Positions 1 through 15,200 of a DNA stretch of 64,000 nucleotides are shown one piece after another. This stretch comes from Lycocorax pyrrhopterus obiensis. Lineage: Eukaryota > Chordata > Aves > Passeriformes > Paradisaeidae. The stretch spans positions 13,820,227 through 13,884,226 of the forward strand of contig JACSVZ010000012.1 of NCBI GenBank assembly GCA_014706295.1, read 5' to 3'. The position numbers and the translations under genes were made by a program. The notes under the pieces are model-generated. The model was not told the DNA's origin, made no database searches, and worked only from the letters and a program-made list of their open reading frames with translations. Positions within the stretch are counted from its first letter, which is position 1; every line of letters starts with the position of its first letter.

Positions 1-3000
1 TTGATCGCAAAGCGAGTTTCCAAAAAGAGGAGGTTGCCTGAGTGCTGATCGTTTAGATTTAGTCATTTAATGCATCAGGAATAGGTTACATTCTCAATTA
101 TTTTGATTTCAATCTAATGTGTTAATAATGTGAGTCTCTTAGAATGAAAATGTATTTCCAAGTCGCTTTAAGTATTTGCTAGCGCAGTAAGTTGAAGACA
201 TATGTGAAAGAAAGGGCCATCTGATGAACTGCTATTGTTCTCTTAATTCAACCCACCCCATTTGGGCCACTCAGCATGAATGGCTTTGTGTTTGCTAATA
301 AAATCATGCTATGTTCCCTGCAACACGTGTTCTGCATGTCCCAGCTAGTCAGCAGCAGTAAAACCTTATTTTTATAGGTTTATAGTGTTACCTTCTCAAC
401 CGTGGCTTCTTTTAGATACAGCAATGCTGCCAGGTTTGGCCTTGGCACACTGGAGCACACTGGGGTGGCCATAAGCCCGTGTTTCTGGCTCATCTCCCCC
501 CTTTCCCTTGGCACCTCCGGCACTTGCTCCCTGCGTGGCTCATCAGCGAGCACGTGTACCTCCTCACCTAAAGGGTGCTGTGTCAGCAGCCACTGGAAGA
601 GAAATAGGAGTGTTCTCCTTGGACTGCATCCTCCTCTCCCCAAAATGTTTGGATGAGCCCAAGTTGCTTCCTGGACTGTCTCAGAGAGTGGCTATGGGCT
701 CCACAGCCCTTTTATCTGCTGGGCTTAGGAGACACAGAGACGATGTGGGAAGTGCTCTGCTGTTGGATGATCCCAGGAGAGCTGCAGCCGTCCCAGCAGT
801 TTCTTTGGGCAGTCCCTAAGACAGAGGGATGAAAAGCAACCTCTGCCTTAGCACAGCATCTCAGATGGGGCTGCTCTCAGCAGCTGGCTGGCAGTGGTCC
901 TTCACAAGCTATGTCCAAGCTGCAGGGAATCAGTATGCAGAGCAGTTACTCCCTTTCCTTGGCACATTGTTTTTTAAGGACTCTAGGGTAGAGGGGATTA
1001 GACCAAGTTCTTAGGGGAGGAGAATAGCCAGCAGGGGATGGCTGGTCATTTTTGTTCCTTTTGTAGCACAAACAATCTCTCCCTTACTACTCATAGGGCT
1101 CGTGAGCCTTTGTGATGTTTATTTGGCTGAAAGATTTGGAGACCTCTGGTCTAGATAGCTCTCCAACTGAGAAGGGGAATTTAGGCACTTGTGACAGTGT
1201 GGCCAAAGAAATTACAATAAATATTTGGGAGATTTTAGTGTTTGGCATTCATCAAGAACGGTTTAGCAGAATGAAATCTTCAGTGGAAAGGATGGAAGTC
1301 CAGCTGAAATGACAACGATGTGCCTGGGCTGGTGTTGGCACATCTTCCACACTTCAGGGATTAGAAGGAATTGTGTAATAGCAACATAATGATCTGCAGA
1401 ATTGGCTCATTTAAACTTCAGCTGCTTTTGTTTAGGAGATGGACCTAAAATCTGAAACTGGGTCAAAATCTTTTCTTGCTCTAGAACTAAAAGTTCTGCA
1501 CATTTCAGACTTCTGTTTGAAGAGCCCTCTCTCCAACTGCTGTTCAGCCAGCCCTCCTGGGCTGAATTTCAGCCAGGCAGGTAACCTTGGCCTGCTGGTT
1601 CTTGTCACTTGGGAAAGTGCTGTTGATCAGGACCAGATTTTCTGGGATCCGATGATCTCTAACACATCCTCTCCTGCTGATGGAGTCATAGTCCTTGGTT
1701 CCTCTTCAGGAGTGATAGAAATGTCTCCTCTCTAAGATGAGGAGCTGAGCAGGCACTGTTCTGGGGGTATATTCAGTCTCTTGGATTCTTACCACGTTTT
1801 CACTGAAGGTCAGAGTTTTGTCACTTGGTGAATTTGCTGTAGACTACCAGCAGGACAGAAGTCTTCCTCAGCAATGGCATTCTCCCCAAAAATGAAGCCC
1901 AAGTCTTTGAGAGCTGTTGCGGCCCTCTTTCTCCTCTATTTGCAGCAGAAAACAAAATCCCCAAAACTTTTTTTTGTGTGTGCAACTGCATTTCCAACAG
2001 TAGGAGAGGATTATTCTTGCGGGTTCCAGGGTCAGCTTCTTACAGACATGCATGGCCTTCTCATCTCATTCCCTTCCCAGTCAGGGAATTATGCAGATAT
2101 TTCTTTGCCCCAAAGTTCCGTAACTTTTCCCAGATAATACAGCCTGCGGGGGCAAGGAGGGTTTGCAAGGTTAGTGTCAGAAAATAGCTGCTTGGGAAAG
2201 TCCTCTTCCTTACTTCTGGATAAAGCTGTGTGGTAAATTATTCTGACTGCTCACCTGGACTGAGGTAGGCAATCCCACCAGGCAGTCACCCTACTGCTCA
2301 CAGGAAAGGAACAAAGTGATCCTGCATGTGGAGAATTCATGTCACCAAGTCACCAACAGTGGCATTCATAAATTCCTTTATTATTTGCTAAAAGCTGCAA
2401 ATGCATCTGCAGAATACACAGATATTTGTTATCATCTCGAGTGAGGAGATGATGCCATTGAGTGTTAGCAACATGCACACACACACAGAGGAGTCTCTTC
2501 ACTGCCTTATTCGCAGTGTGAGTTTTACATCACGCTGTGGATGTGCACGTAGCCCAGGAAAGTCACTCCTAGAATAAAAACCACTGGCAAATAATGTCCT
2601 CTCTTCCCTGGATGTTACAAGGTACCAGCAGCAAAGTTTGGCAGCAGTGTCACTTTGCTGTCACATGGTGTCACACAGGAGTCCCACCGCTGCAGCTGCA
2701 GATGTGCAGGCTCAGACAGACATTGGTGTCACAAGCTCCTGCATGTTTTGATTAATTCATCTACAGTTTTCATACATGGGTTCAGGGACGGGTGCTTTCA
2801 TCAACTTTGTGATCAAAATGTGTGCCAAGGATATTATGAGTCATATTCCAGACTCACTCGTAGTTTTGGAGAAGGGATTAATGGGGATGTTAAATTATTG
2901 CTCATTTATGCTATAGGCAGAGCTGGCAGCAGTGGCTGTAGTCACGGTTGCCCAACATTCCCCATTATATAAAACTTTGTTGTAGTTGCTCATATCTTTA

Positions 3001-6000
3001 TCAGACTGTGTTGTTTGGTGTTCTTCCATGCTGAGATTCTGCCTCGGGCTGAATTATTTTGGCAAATTTTACTAAAAACAAAGGGGGAGGAAATTACATT
3101 GTTTTGTTCATGTCAGAGTCTTACAATTTACTTTACATTGATAACCTTCCAGTTTTCCCACTTTGAAGCAGGGGTTTGGCAAGTGGGTTGCTGGAGGTGG
3201 GAGGATGCTGGCAGCTTGAACATGTGTTTTGCCGTCCATGTGAGGCTCCATTCAATATGACTGAATTATAAACTTGTGAAATGGCACAGGCCCTATAGGA
3301 GATGGTTTAAAATTTTGGCAGTCAGAGTATCTGAAAAGTGTATTTACTGTGACGGTGCTCATGGCTAAGACTTCAGAGACAGGAAACTGCAATTCCTGCT
3401 GCTGCTGGTCGTGGAGCTTTCAGCACTCATCGTTAGGTGAGCCAGCTCTCTTCTCACATCCTCCAGGAAAGGCACTCACAAAAAAAAAGGCTTTTTGTGC
3501 CGTGACGGGGAGGAGGTGAGGAGGAGGAGTTCCTCCAATGGTGAGCAGGTGGTGTTGGGAGCTAGCAAGAGATAAACTGTACAGGATATTGGAACTGGAA
3601 AGGGGTTTTCCAGTGCCTCCCAGAGTTTCCAGGTGCTGTAGCTGAAACTACCTGTTCTTCAGCCTTTTTGCTTTTTCCATGCGTGGGGTGGGTAGAGCCA
3701 GAGGAGCCAACAGAGCAGGTACGAACGAAAGTGCACAGGGCATGTGCATTGCCTCTTGTGTCATTGAAAGGCCCTGTAGTAGAAGAGACAGAAGATGCAA
3801 GCAGGAACACAGAGGTCCTTCTGTGCTGGGTTTTGCCACAGCAATGCTGGAAGACAGCTCTTCTCCCTGGGAGAGAGTCATTGTGCGTGCCTCAGCTTTC
3901 TGTCTGCTACTTGAGACCCAGATCAGACTTGCTGATGTGCTGAGCATGCATCAAGGCAGAAGTCTTAAAAAACACTGAGTATTAGGCCCAGAGCATTCCA
4001 AAATGAGCACCCACGTCTTGAGAAAGTTGTGACAATTTCAGCATTGCAGTTGGCTTTTTGTGCATAAGGGGATAATGGCTTTTCCTTCCCCAGAATAGCA
4101 GCACAAATAAATACAAGATATAGTTGTGGAAATTGCCACAAGGAATCTCCAGCAAAGTGAGTAATGGTGCATTCAACATGAGATTTGGGTGATGTAAAAG
4201 TACAAAGAAGGGGAAAAATAAGGGTCTGAATCCATTTATCCTGTGCCCTGAGCAGATGAGGTTCTGCAGAGAGGAGTAAGAGATAGTGATGCATGAGCAA
4301 AAGAGATACTTCTTGAGTAGAAGATACTTTTTTTCCGACCTATAGATTGCTTTCCCTGCTGTCTTAAGGAGAAAACATCTAGAGCAATGATGCATTCCTG
4401 TAGTACCTACCTGTCTGTATGGTGTGGCCCATAGGCACTGTCAGTATGGGCATCAGTAACAGATGGTGGGTTTGTGTCACACAGATGGGCTCCAGTGTTT
4501 CACAGCTCTTGTGCTCCACGCCATACACAGAAAACAGCCTTTCCCTTCATCCATGGAATTTCATTTCTGGTTATGGCACTTTGGATGATTGCAATGTGGC
4601 AGTGGGTCAGACGAGCTCTAGTGCTCTGCTCCTGCTATAGAAGAAGAAGATGGTGTCAGCAACACATCGTATCAACTGGGGGTGACTGTGGGCCCACCCA
4701 CTGCCATCCAAAATGCAGAATTAAATCAGGTCTCACCTCTGGGGCTGCAAAAATGTGGCTTTTGCAATGGTCCTGTGCTGTATTCAGTGTCTGGGGAGTT
4801 GTCAGCTGGAGCATTTGAAGTGATTGTAAGATCTTCTCTCCGTGTAGGTTTTCTGCTGAGATCAGTTATTCAGAGCACTTAAGAGTCTCTCCACACTTCC
4901 CCATTTTCACTAATTATCACGGTGTCTCTGGAGCCTCCCTCCCTTGTTGAATTTGGTTGGGTGTCAGCAAGTACCTTGTACTCAGAATTTCTGGAGGGAT
5001 TAAAAAGATATCAGTGGAACAAAGTTTGCTCATCTAGCCTTGTGTCTTTAAGAAACTGAGGTTAAAAACCAAATACAGTCATCTTTTATCTGAACAGTGG
5101 TTAATTTGTTTAGAACAAAAAGCACATTGCTTGCATTGTCACTTATTCTTCTTATATGGAGCTGTCAACTGGTTTTAATTGTATAAATAGGAATGGAACA
5201 AGGCTTCAAACAGCTCTTTTATAGCACTTGGAGTGGACATGGTACTTCATATATATACCACAATAATGCATACCAGATGAAAAGATACTGTGGAATTTGT
5301 GCAATAAAGGTAAAAGCCCATATATCTGCCTGTTCCAATGGATGAGAACCAAACCAGAAAAAATCTTGAAGGCAAAAATAACAACAAACCTCAGCACAGT
5401 TCTTGAAGTCAAGTTTCACCTGCTGTGAAGTGCCCCCAGGAAAAACAAGCACAGGATTTGCCCGAGCAGTGGCCAAACCTCTTAAGGGGAATGGACCACA
5501 TGTATAAACCTCCCAAACAGTTAAAGGTGTCTCACCTCCCCCCAGGTCTGGAGTTTAGCTGGACCCTTTGGTATTGCTGTGTCCCAGGGATCACCCTGTG
5601 GGCTCCTGGGCAATTTGTCTGTGATAAACTCTTTTAATTTTTTTCCCCTCCCTGCCTCCTCCAGCTGTTTTTCTCTCCATTTTAATACATGATTCAGTGA
5701 GGTGAACTGGTTCTTGCGCCTTGCATTATTAAGAATGCCTCTGGTGATGTGTCACCCTCAGGAGCGGAGCATGCCCAGCACACCAACCTTGGAGTTACAG
5801 TCAAGGAATTCCCAGTCAACAGGGATTACTGACCCGCCTGCCCTGGCTCCCTTTGGGTGCTGGTCTCCATCTTTCTTAGTTTCCCAATCAGACACCAAAT
5901 TTAGATCCATTTGTAAAAGAACAGCCATGAGAAATGGGAAACTGAATCCACTGACTTCATTCTTCCTTTTTAAATATGACTTTGTATGTCCTTAATGCAG

Positions 6001-8816
6001 CGATTGATGGTTTGGCTTCCAGGTCTGGCTGGAGATGCAAGGTTTGGTGACTGTCCCAAAACTAGGACTGTGAAAGAATACTTCTTGCTCGCCATCTAAG
6101 GAAAGTTACTTTAATCTTTGCTTAAAAGGAGGGCTGTTTGTAGCAGCTTCACAAGACCATCTTCCTTCTGTATGCCTATTTTCCAGAGACAACAGCAAGT
6201 TGTTTGCTGTTAGTCTGCTAAACTCTTGAAAAAGAAAGAAAATAAGTATCTCTAGGAAAGGAAATACTCTTTTTAACAGCATCTGTCTCCCTTAGACACA
6301 GTTTCTGCATTTTACATTCCTTCTGGTGGTTGTTGTTACAGTTCTTCTGAGGATTTGTCGTTGCTGTCAACCTCTAATAGACCTTGTCAGAAGGACATGA
6401 CTCTGTCCACCCTCCTCTTGCCCCAGCCCCTGCATTATATTGGCCAGGTCGGCTTGAGCTGTGAAAGGAAAGTCAGATTACGAGCTCCCAGTAGAGACCA
6501 GGAGACTGTGTTAGGATTTATACTTTTGCTGTGATGCTGACATCTCTTTGGAGCTGAGCAATAAATAATAGAGCAAGTTTAAAAGCTTTTTGCAGCTTGC
6601 CAGTATGTTGTTGTTGATACAGCCTGCCGTTTGTTAACATGATCCAACAAGTATCCTTTAATGACCCCATTTGGGGAGCCTGTGAGACTCCAGAGCACTG
6701 CTAGAGAAGCTCTGTTTCATGGTGCTGTACTTCTGAGACCTCCTTATCTGTCATGGTTGCAGTCAGCTGATGCTTATGAACTCTTGTTCATTATAAAATA
6801 CTGATTGGAGGCAGAAGTCTTCTGCAGGGGTACTTCTTTTCTGTCCCAACCTAATGGTCTCTTGACTTTAAACTTGAATGTGTTCCCTAGATGGAAGTAA
6901 AGTTAAATAAGACTTTGCAGGAATTTTTAATGTGAAGGTATGAAACATCTTTGTGAAGGTCTTTTGCTCAACTGAGTTGTTTTTTCATGTGCTGCCAATA
7001 TCTGATCCCACTTCTTGACCTTTAATATACACTGAGAGAGAAGATTAGGATGCTTCTAATCAGCTGAATCTCCCCTCTGGGAGCACTATTAAATCTTGAC
7101 TCTTAGCTTTATCTCTGCTGGGTCTTGCCAGCCCTCCGTGGTTTTGGTTTTGTTACCAGCTGAGGTCAGAGTTCATTCACCTCAAAGGTTCTTGTTCAAT
7201 GGGGGAAGTTTCTTGGATCATTTCTGTAGGACTTAAGACACCAGCGAGCAACTCTGCTTGGAGGCAGACCTCTTCCCTTCATGTGCCTTGTGAGCCAGAC
7301 CTTAATCAGTGAAAAAAAGTCTTTTATTTTGTGCAGGATTACTGCTAATTCTGCCCACCTCATCATTAGTAGGGCTTCATCAAAGGTCTTCATGAGCAAA
7401 CCTGAGTGGTTTTGAGGTGCTAAGTCAGGTGCCTCATAGGCATTCAAAATATTACATCAACTGATTTCTTCTGCAACCCAAATTCATAATTTCATTAGAA
7501 TTCCAAGTTTGTTGGCAATAAATTGGTAATGAGTATTGAGTTTCATACCATTGTTTTGAGGGGAATTCAAGTGAGGCTAGCAAGTCTGTGGTCGTGCAGC
7601 TCAGCTTATGTTACATGGCCCAGTGGTACAGGCAAGCGGTTTAATGTCAAAGCTGCGAGTAGTCTTTGTAAAACAGAGCCCCCCTGAGCTGCATATCTTC
7701 CCCTTTCATTTCAGCCATCTGCAATACCATTCAGTGTTGTGATTGAAGTATTGGGAAATTTATCCCTGAAAGCAGTACAACAATGGATTGCAGTGCTGGG
7801 GTTGATGCCCTCCTGAAAAACTTTGGTGGTCCGAGGAAGGACTGAGTGCCCATGGTCTCATTTAGCCCTTGGATTCCAGTGGCTCCTGTTCCCCAGTGTG
7901 GTCCATGTACCTGTAGATGTCCCTGTCCTACATTTTTGAACACTCCAGAGGCTCCGTAGGTATGTTGGAAGGCAGGGAATGATGTGGAGTCATTGGCCAA
8001 AGCTGGATGCTTTGTTTCTGTCCAAAAACTTACTCATTCTACAGACCCTGGTCTTAAGTTACTGAACTTGTAGAGAAATCTGCTCGTAATTTCTTTCTTG
8101 TAAGCCCTTTCTTGTTGAGCAGAAATTTTGGCAAGGAAGAGTCAAGTCACTGGAGAATCCCCAGTTCTGCCTGGTTATACCAGGCCTCCTCAGATCTTTC
8201 CTTGGAACGAGCAGGCAAGAGGAAATACTTTCCATTTCAGAGAAGCGTGGACAAACAACGTTGCTTCAGACAGAGAAGAAAAGTGGCAGACGGAGTTACA
8301 GTGCTGAATCCTGCTGGCCAAAAGCATGCTCTTGCCTTTATTCAGTCATTCCTGGAACACAGTGTTCTTATTGTATTCCTCCTCACCCTGCTCAGTGCCT
8401 CTCCTCGGGCTCAGGACTCGGAGATGCCCCAACCATGGTGCTGGCAGGTTTGGGGGAGTTAAAAAAAGCATCAAATGCATCTCGGCAATGGAACCTCTCC
8501 CTCCTTGCCTGACGTTGGGTAAACGTGTTCTGAAAACCTGGATCCCGTTAGAAACGTTCCTGCTTTCTGGAAAACAAAGTACTCGCTCGCCTGGTTTAGT
8601 CATTAAGTAAATTTGTGGTTTGGTTGAGACGAAAAATAATGAAGAAAAGCTGTTGAAATCCTGGGATTAATTTGATAGTTTGCAGGCAGTGGTGTTTTTA
8701 AGTGGAGCTGCTGCCTTCTTTATGTTGTGAGCAGACCCAGGTACAAACCTGGGCTTCCCTCTTTCCCTGTGCCTCAGAGCCAGGCATTTGGAAGTAATTT
8801 GTTCCACAAAGGCCCT

Positions 8817-8980
8817 CTCGGTGCGGGCGAGGGGGTTGCTCTGGGCTGGGAGCCGCGGTGCGTGGGTGTCGGCACAGCCGGCCTGCGGCTGGAATGCCGG
8901 GAGACGCTTTCGGCTGCCTGTTCCATCTGCGGAGGGAGCAGCAGCCCGGGCTGCAGGCAGGGACGGGTGGTCGCTCCCTT
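8817..8980. other. Short CpG-rich patch inside the AXIN1 intron
   Basis: About 16 CpG dinucleotides fall in about 165 bases, in surroundings where CpG is rare. The patch is GC-rich and non-repetitive. It could be an internal promoter or enhancer, or simply a GC-rich relic. No TATA box or recognisable first exon follows it. Confidence 0.4.
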
Positions 8981-9276
8981 GGCATGACATGGAAGGCTCT
9001 GAACCATCGAGAGGTTCACTGGTGTTATTCCATTTGTGACATGGTGGCCCCTTCTGGGAAGAGCCGTTTCCTCTGGACCTTCTTTACGTCTCCCGGCTGC
9101 CCCGCCTGCCTACCCAGGGAAGCGAAACCGTGGGGCAAAAAGCAGAGAGAGGCCCATGTAAAGACCCCCATGGCACTTTGCAAAGCATTTCCCCTCTCCA
9201 CCAGCCCCAATTTACCTGGGACAGTCACCAAGGAAAGCAGAGAGCAGGGAGCTGGCACTGAAATGCTGTCTGAAAT

Positions 9277-9299
9277 ACACACACACACACATATATATA
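9277..9299. repeat. (CA)n/(TA)n microsatellite
   Basis: An AC dinucleotide run passes directly into an AT run. It is intronic and of no evident function. Confidence 0.9.
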
Positions 9300-12200
9300 A
9301 TCACTTGTATTAAACATAGATGTCATTTCAGTCTGAGAAGCCAATTAGCAGAGTGAAAAGCTCTTGCCAGTCAGCCCCTTGCTGAATTTTCCCCAGCTCT
9401 CAGTTTAAGCAGGGGAAAGGAGACTGCATTATCAGGCCTCTCTACCTGTGTCCGTGCTAGCAATCCTGGTGCCCCAGGGAGAGCACATTTGGAGGGTCAG
9501 AAAATCGGGGATGAGGACTCAGGTCCCACTCGTTTCAGGGGTTAACGTGTGGACGTTCAGCACATCCCTGCACGAGCTTAGTTCTGTCCCCTCCAATAAA
9601 ATATTAAAAATAGTTCTTCTGTGATGTATTGTCTGACAGAGGCCAGGACATGGAGGCGAGTGTGGCTCATGGGTGGGAGCAGTGGACCCTGGATATCCAA
9701 AATGCACACACACTGCTGGGTTTGCCCTTCTTTTGTAGCTTCTTAAGTCTCCACAGCAGCTTTTGGATGGCTGATGCAGCCTGGCTGCTCCAAAGCAGTG
9801 AGGCTCTTGTTCAGTCACAATTAATGCAGCCAGATATCCTGTATATTTTATAGAAAATATCCCTAATGTTGTCAGCCTTTCATGACTGATAAGGATTCAT
9901 ATCAATCATGTCATCATTTAAAAAACCAAACATAACTACTATGTTATGGTATAAACTCAGACTAATATATTGAAATTAATCTGGGCAGATACCTGCTATT
10001 GTTAGATATGGAACAGAATGTTCTGCAACATTCGCCTTATTTCAGGAAGATGATCCAATTGTCCTGTTAATTGTTGTGCAGACATTGTGTTGCCCATATT
10101 TTTTTTTTTCAATTTAATGAATATCTTGTGCTTTGAGCTATTAAATAAATGAGGTTTGTGGTCTTATTCTAGGGGAGACATGCATTGTTTTTAGGAAGGA
10201 CTTGCTTTTGTTGTTTGTCAGACTCAGATTTTTGCAGTTTTGATTTTAGATCTGTAACTAGTGGACAAAATCCAGTATTTACGTTGGGGTGATGAGTGAG
10301 CACAGCCTCACCTCCATCGGGAAGGAGGAGCTGGGAGGGCTGGTTTGGAGATGCACAGTCAGATGAAATCTTGAGGGACTTGTTCTGCAGTTTCCTTGGA
10401 ACACAGTGGTTTCACCTTGTTGTCTGAAAGCCTTTCCTAAGAAGGTTAGGGTGGCGATAGGGCAGTACAGCCACAATATTTAGCCTATCTAGTCCTTATT
10501 TGCCTCCTAAGGCAAACATTTTATTTCCTGCATTTCAACTTCCTTCCTAGATTCTCTCCCCCACCTTGCTGTATCCTATGATCTAAATTACTGGTTGCAA
10601 TTAATGCATCCTTGGTACATTAGTCCTGCCTGAGAAGTAGCATGTCCTTGGTAAATGTAAAGGAGTTAGAAACTGGAAATTCAGACTGGTGAATCTTGGA
10701 TTTAGCTTTTGTAACTGTGCTTTAATGCTTCACAATAATTGCTGAAGCTCCCCATAAAATAATCTCCATGTACTCCTAAAATGGAATTGAATGCTTTAGA
10801 AGAAAAGAGAAGAAGAAGAGCCCTTATCTCTACTTTTAGTTACATTTTTATTTATTTCCCTTCTTCCTCTGGCGTGGGAGGATGAATATGCAGGGAAGAA
10901 GATACAGATTTGCAAAGGCAAGGAGTGCTAAAGAGCGTCATTTTTTTCATCAGCTTTTAAAAGCCAGACTGTAATCATAAATTCCCTGATAGCTGGAGCA
11001 TGCAGAAGTCATCTTTAAGCCTACAAGTGACAGGCTGCTGTTGCTTTTCAAACTTCAGATTTCATTTTTTTGTAAGACACAACTTTGATCTGGTTCCTTT
11101 GTAATGCTCTGCAGAGCGCCGGGGCCGCTGCGCTCGCTGGCTGCAGAGCTGGAAGTGAACTTTCTTGGCAAGAGCCATCTGGAGACCTCAAAGAACAGAT
11201 TAACTTGTCCAGAATTGATGTGATCTTTGAAGAAGCTGCCCTTGCCTGGAACACATGTGATTAGCCTGACATTGGCAGTGATAAAGTTGAGATGCACAGC
11301 AGCGTCTGAGTACCCAGAGTAATTGGGAAGAGTTCTAAGTGGAGCAACCCCAACAATCTGCAATCAGATTATCAGGTAAATCCTCAATTTTAACCTCTTG
11401 AGCCGACTTTGCGTCTTTAGCGCAGATCAAATCCGGTCAGGAGTGAAGGTTTTCAGCTTTGCATCTTCATAGACTCTTTGTTCTTAGCTCCAAAACGTTC
11501 CCATGATGATGCTTTGGGAAAAGCTGTATGGTGCAACTTCTGTGGTAGTTGTTGGTACCACGAATTGGAAACAGACTTTTCTGTTCAGGTGGTGGATTAA
11601 TGTAATCTTGTAAGTTGGACTCCATGGTGGATGCTGTTGTAATCTCTTGTTTAAAGGTGACCCTGCTGCTGGGACACTCTTGTCAGCACGTGCTGTTTAG
11701 ATATGTTGAAGGGATTTGCTTCGGCTTGTACATCATAAGCCAACATGTGCAGCTTTTAATTTGATTGACTGGTTGTGATAATGAAATGTGGAACTGCGTG
11801 AAGGATGTGACAGTCACCTGCTTGTTGGTAGATGTAAGTTTTGGAAGTAAGTGGCCAGCTGGAGACTCGGTGACCTGTCATTCTGGAAGGACTTTTTGTT
11901 TCTTGGAGGGAAGTAAGTAACTTTTTAAAAGATTTTTTTTTCTACCCTGAATAAGTGGAACATGTCAAAATAATGAGTTAGAATGATGTCTCAGCATTAG
12001 ACTGCATCGTCCCAATCACGAATGCAAAATGACCAGAGACACCAAATAGGAGTAATGCTTAGTCCTGGTTTCCTAAAAATAGTCATCTTCAGAAACACAG
12101 GACTGCAAAAGTTTGAACTAATTTTTCAGAAGTTGGTTTGAAAAAGCAGGGTGGGAGCACAGAATGAGTTGCAGCCCTGATCTGTGGTCTCAGGGCACCA

Positions 12201-15200
12201 TCCCTCAGCCCAAACACCACCCACCAGAAGAGGAAAGGAGGAATTGTGTCCCGCTGCGAGGTTGCTCACTGCAGTGCAGGAAGAAGGGCATCGAGGCTCC
12301 TCCACCTGCCATCAGCTGTGGTGAGACATCTGGAGTTTCTGCAGAGCCCATTTTGGGATGTCCTTCTGTGGGACTTACCAACATCCCCAGAACTCCTGCA
12401 GCTCAGAACTTTCCAAGGTGACTCATGAAGTTCAGGTGGTTATCAGCTGCCTCGTGGCTCAAGGTGTCTGGAAAATGGGATTTCTCCCATGTTAAAAATG
12501 AGCTGCTCACCAAACCTGTGGTGACCAAAGGTTCAGACTATGATATGGGATGAAAGTTTCTGGAAGAGCTGTTTAGGTAAAATGCATTGGAATTTTGTGG
12601 TTGTCAGCTTCATGAGTCTTTTATCTCTTGGATTTGCTAAGACTATGTCTCAAACAGGTGCTTCCTTGGTACTGCAGGGGTTTGGAGGAGCTTCCCATGC
12701 CACCAGGGAGTTTGGAGATGCACTTATTTCCGGGGCACCCTTGCAAGAGGAGGCGTGCCTGGATTCTATCACAGCTTCAATTTTTTTGAGTAAAAATTTT
12801 CTTCCAGAAAATGTCAGTGTCATAAAAATTCAGTGCTGGAGCTGGAGAAGGTGGTAGCAATGTAAACTGATGGATTGATCATCTTCCCTGTTAAGCTGGG
12901 AGCTGTTCCAGCCACGCTGGAACTGTTAGCAGGCTTGGGAAGACCATGTCTCTCAGACCTGCCAGTAGAGTGTTGCGCAACTTATTCCCTCCGGTGGAAA
13001 TTTAAATTCTACAGAAATTAGTTGCCTGGAGGCCTTTCATCTCCAATGAAGTTTCCTTCTTGCCTTAGTGGTTTTTTTCCCATGCTTGATGAAGAACATC
13101 AGTGAAGGAGGTGCGTAACTGGTGAGAACCAAAGGGAGTGCCCCACAGATTTGGCTTTGGAGGCGGGATCGGTGAGCTCTTCCTCCTACTGTGGGTGCCG
13201 AAGGTGATGCAATTCTTCCCCAGAGCACACCGGCCCTGGGATTTTTGCATAGAGCAAAGAGTAGCATGTTTGGCAAAGGCTGGGGACTTTGCATCTTTCA
13301 TTTAAAATTGAAATAGCCATCAGGGGAAGTTGTGTGAGAGAGACTGGTGATCCCAGACTGGAAGGAAAAGAATGCCCTTAGGGACTCAGAATACAGTGGG
13401 AACTCCACATAGAGCAAGAGGAATGAAGAGGGCCTCACCTCTCTGCTCGCTTACACTGAGGCTCCAAGATCTGATGGTGCTGGTGTCTAAAGTGCTGGGT
13501 GCTTGGTCAGTGGAGTTAGAGATTTGGGGATGGCTGGGATGCAGGCAAGACAACGTGCAAAATAAACCCAGAACGGGTAGAAGGAAACCTTAAGGAAATT
13601 CTTGTTGTTTTTCTGCGGCAGTTTAGGCCCTTGTCAGCATTACCAGAGTGTGCAGTGATCAGTGGAGGGCTTTATGCAAAGAAAAGGCAGCTGGTCAGGC
13701 TGACTTACTTGGGTCGCTGTGATCTCTGTTATAATTGTTCCCTATGTGATTATTTTGAGGGTTGAACAACTAAGAGCTGCAGAAGAGACATGCAGCTTTA
13801 TTTCTCCAATGTATGAAATGTTCTGTGTTCATTTCAAAAACGCTCATTGCTCTTTCTGTCTTAAAAAATGAAATAAAATTCTGGAAGGCTGCAGGAATTT
13901 TTGTGAAGTCTAACTTTAAATGCTCACCTTTCCTTTTATCGCCCTTATCAGTGCATAGAGCTCAGTATGTGAGGTTTTTAGCTGACATTTCAAATCGCTC
14001 TGAGGGTGCCTTAATCCCTTTTAAAGCAGCCTCCCCTCCCAGATCAGAAGTGACCGTTTTTTATTGTTAGACTTCATGTTCCTTTAATGTTTTCCTCCTA
14101 ATAGATGTTGAAAGCGTTCTTCAGAGGCACGGCACAAAACATTCAAATAGTGATACGAGCCAGCTGAAGAGAGTTGTCAGGGAGAGGGAACATTAGGAGA
14201 AGGATTGAATACAGATGGATTCCTCAAAAGTAATGTAACCTGTTATGATTGCTTTGAAATCCTATACCCTTTCCATCTCCTTACGCTTACCAAAAGTTTA
14301 CATTTGCATTGAAGTATTAGAGGCAGAGCTAAAATGGAAGTAATCCCTGTTGTATATGTGCTTAAGTGTGTAATTTTAGCTAAATACAACAGTTGTGACC
14401 AAACCTGCATCCTCAGTGGGAAGACCACAGCCAGGGAGTGTTGTGGGAGAGCCCAGCCATCCCAGCTCCTCCGGTGGTGCCAGGGACCACCCAGGACCCA
14501 TCTACTCACTCTTGGTTCCTTCAGCCATCACAGTTCCACACACAACAACCTCTACAGGTGCTCTCTGCTGCTCTGTCTTTATATCAGCAGATACAAAGGA
14601 GAAATGGATTGCCCTGTGCATTTTATTCTGTCTGAGTGCTTTCTTAATATACTGCTAGAATAATCCATGCCTCTTCCGGAGAGTCCTGGCAAAAGGTCCA
14701 CTAGAAGTTGGTGCTGTATTTTAATTGGATTGTCCAAAAATCATCCTTCTCTTTGCCCTCAGGGAAGGCCTGAGCTATCCATCATTCCTGCCTCAATTTA
14801 AGAGGTTGTCTCAGCCTCCATCACACCACTGTCGTGTCGGATTTGACAGGAGGGTTGCACTGCACAGCGCTCCTTTAATGTTCAGAACTGACCGTTCTGT
14901 ATGGGAAGAACAGCTGAAGGGGGCCGGTAGGGTTTTCACTTATTATCCCTTGCTTTTTAGGGTGAGCTTGTTCAAATTATATCCAGTACTTGCCCTAGAA
15001 AGCTGTTCTGAAATCTGATGGAATATAGAAATGAGTTTGCTCCAGTGCACATCTGCAGCGACTGACAGAAAGTTTGCATGCTAGGAGGTATCTGTGGTGA
15101 TTCACCATCCCAAGGCTCCCTCTGTGCTCATCCCAGCTGACTGTATTGTACCCAAGCGTGGAGAAACCTCACAAGGCTCTCTTCTGCCAAACAGCCATGA

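Noticed and set aside
11106..11150. Inverted repeat gctctgcag ... ctgcagagc around a GC-rich loop
   Set aside because: Arms of only nine bases with a loop of nearly 30; common by chance and not linked to any gene feature.
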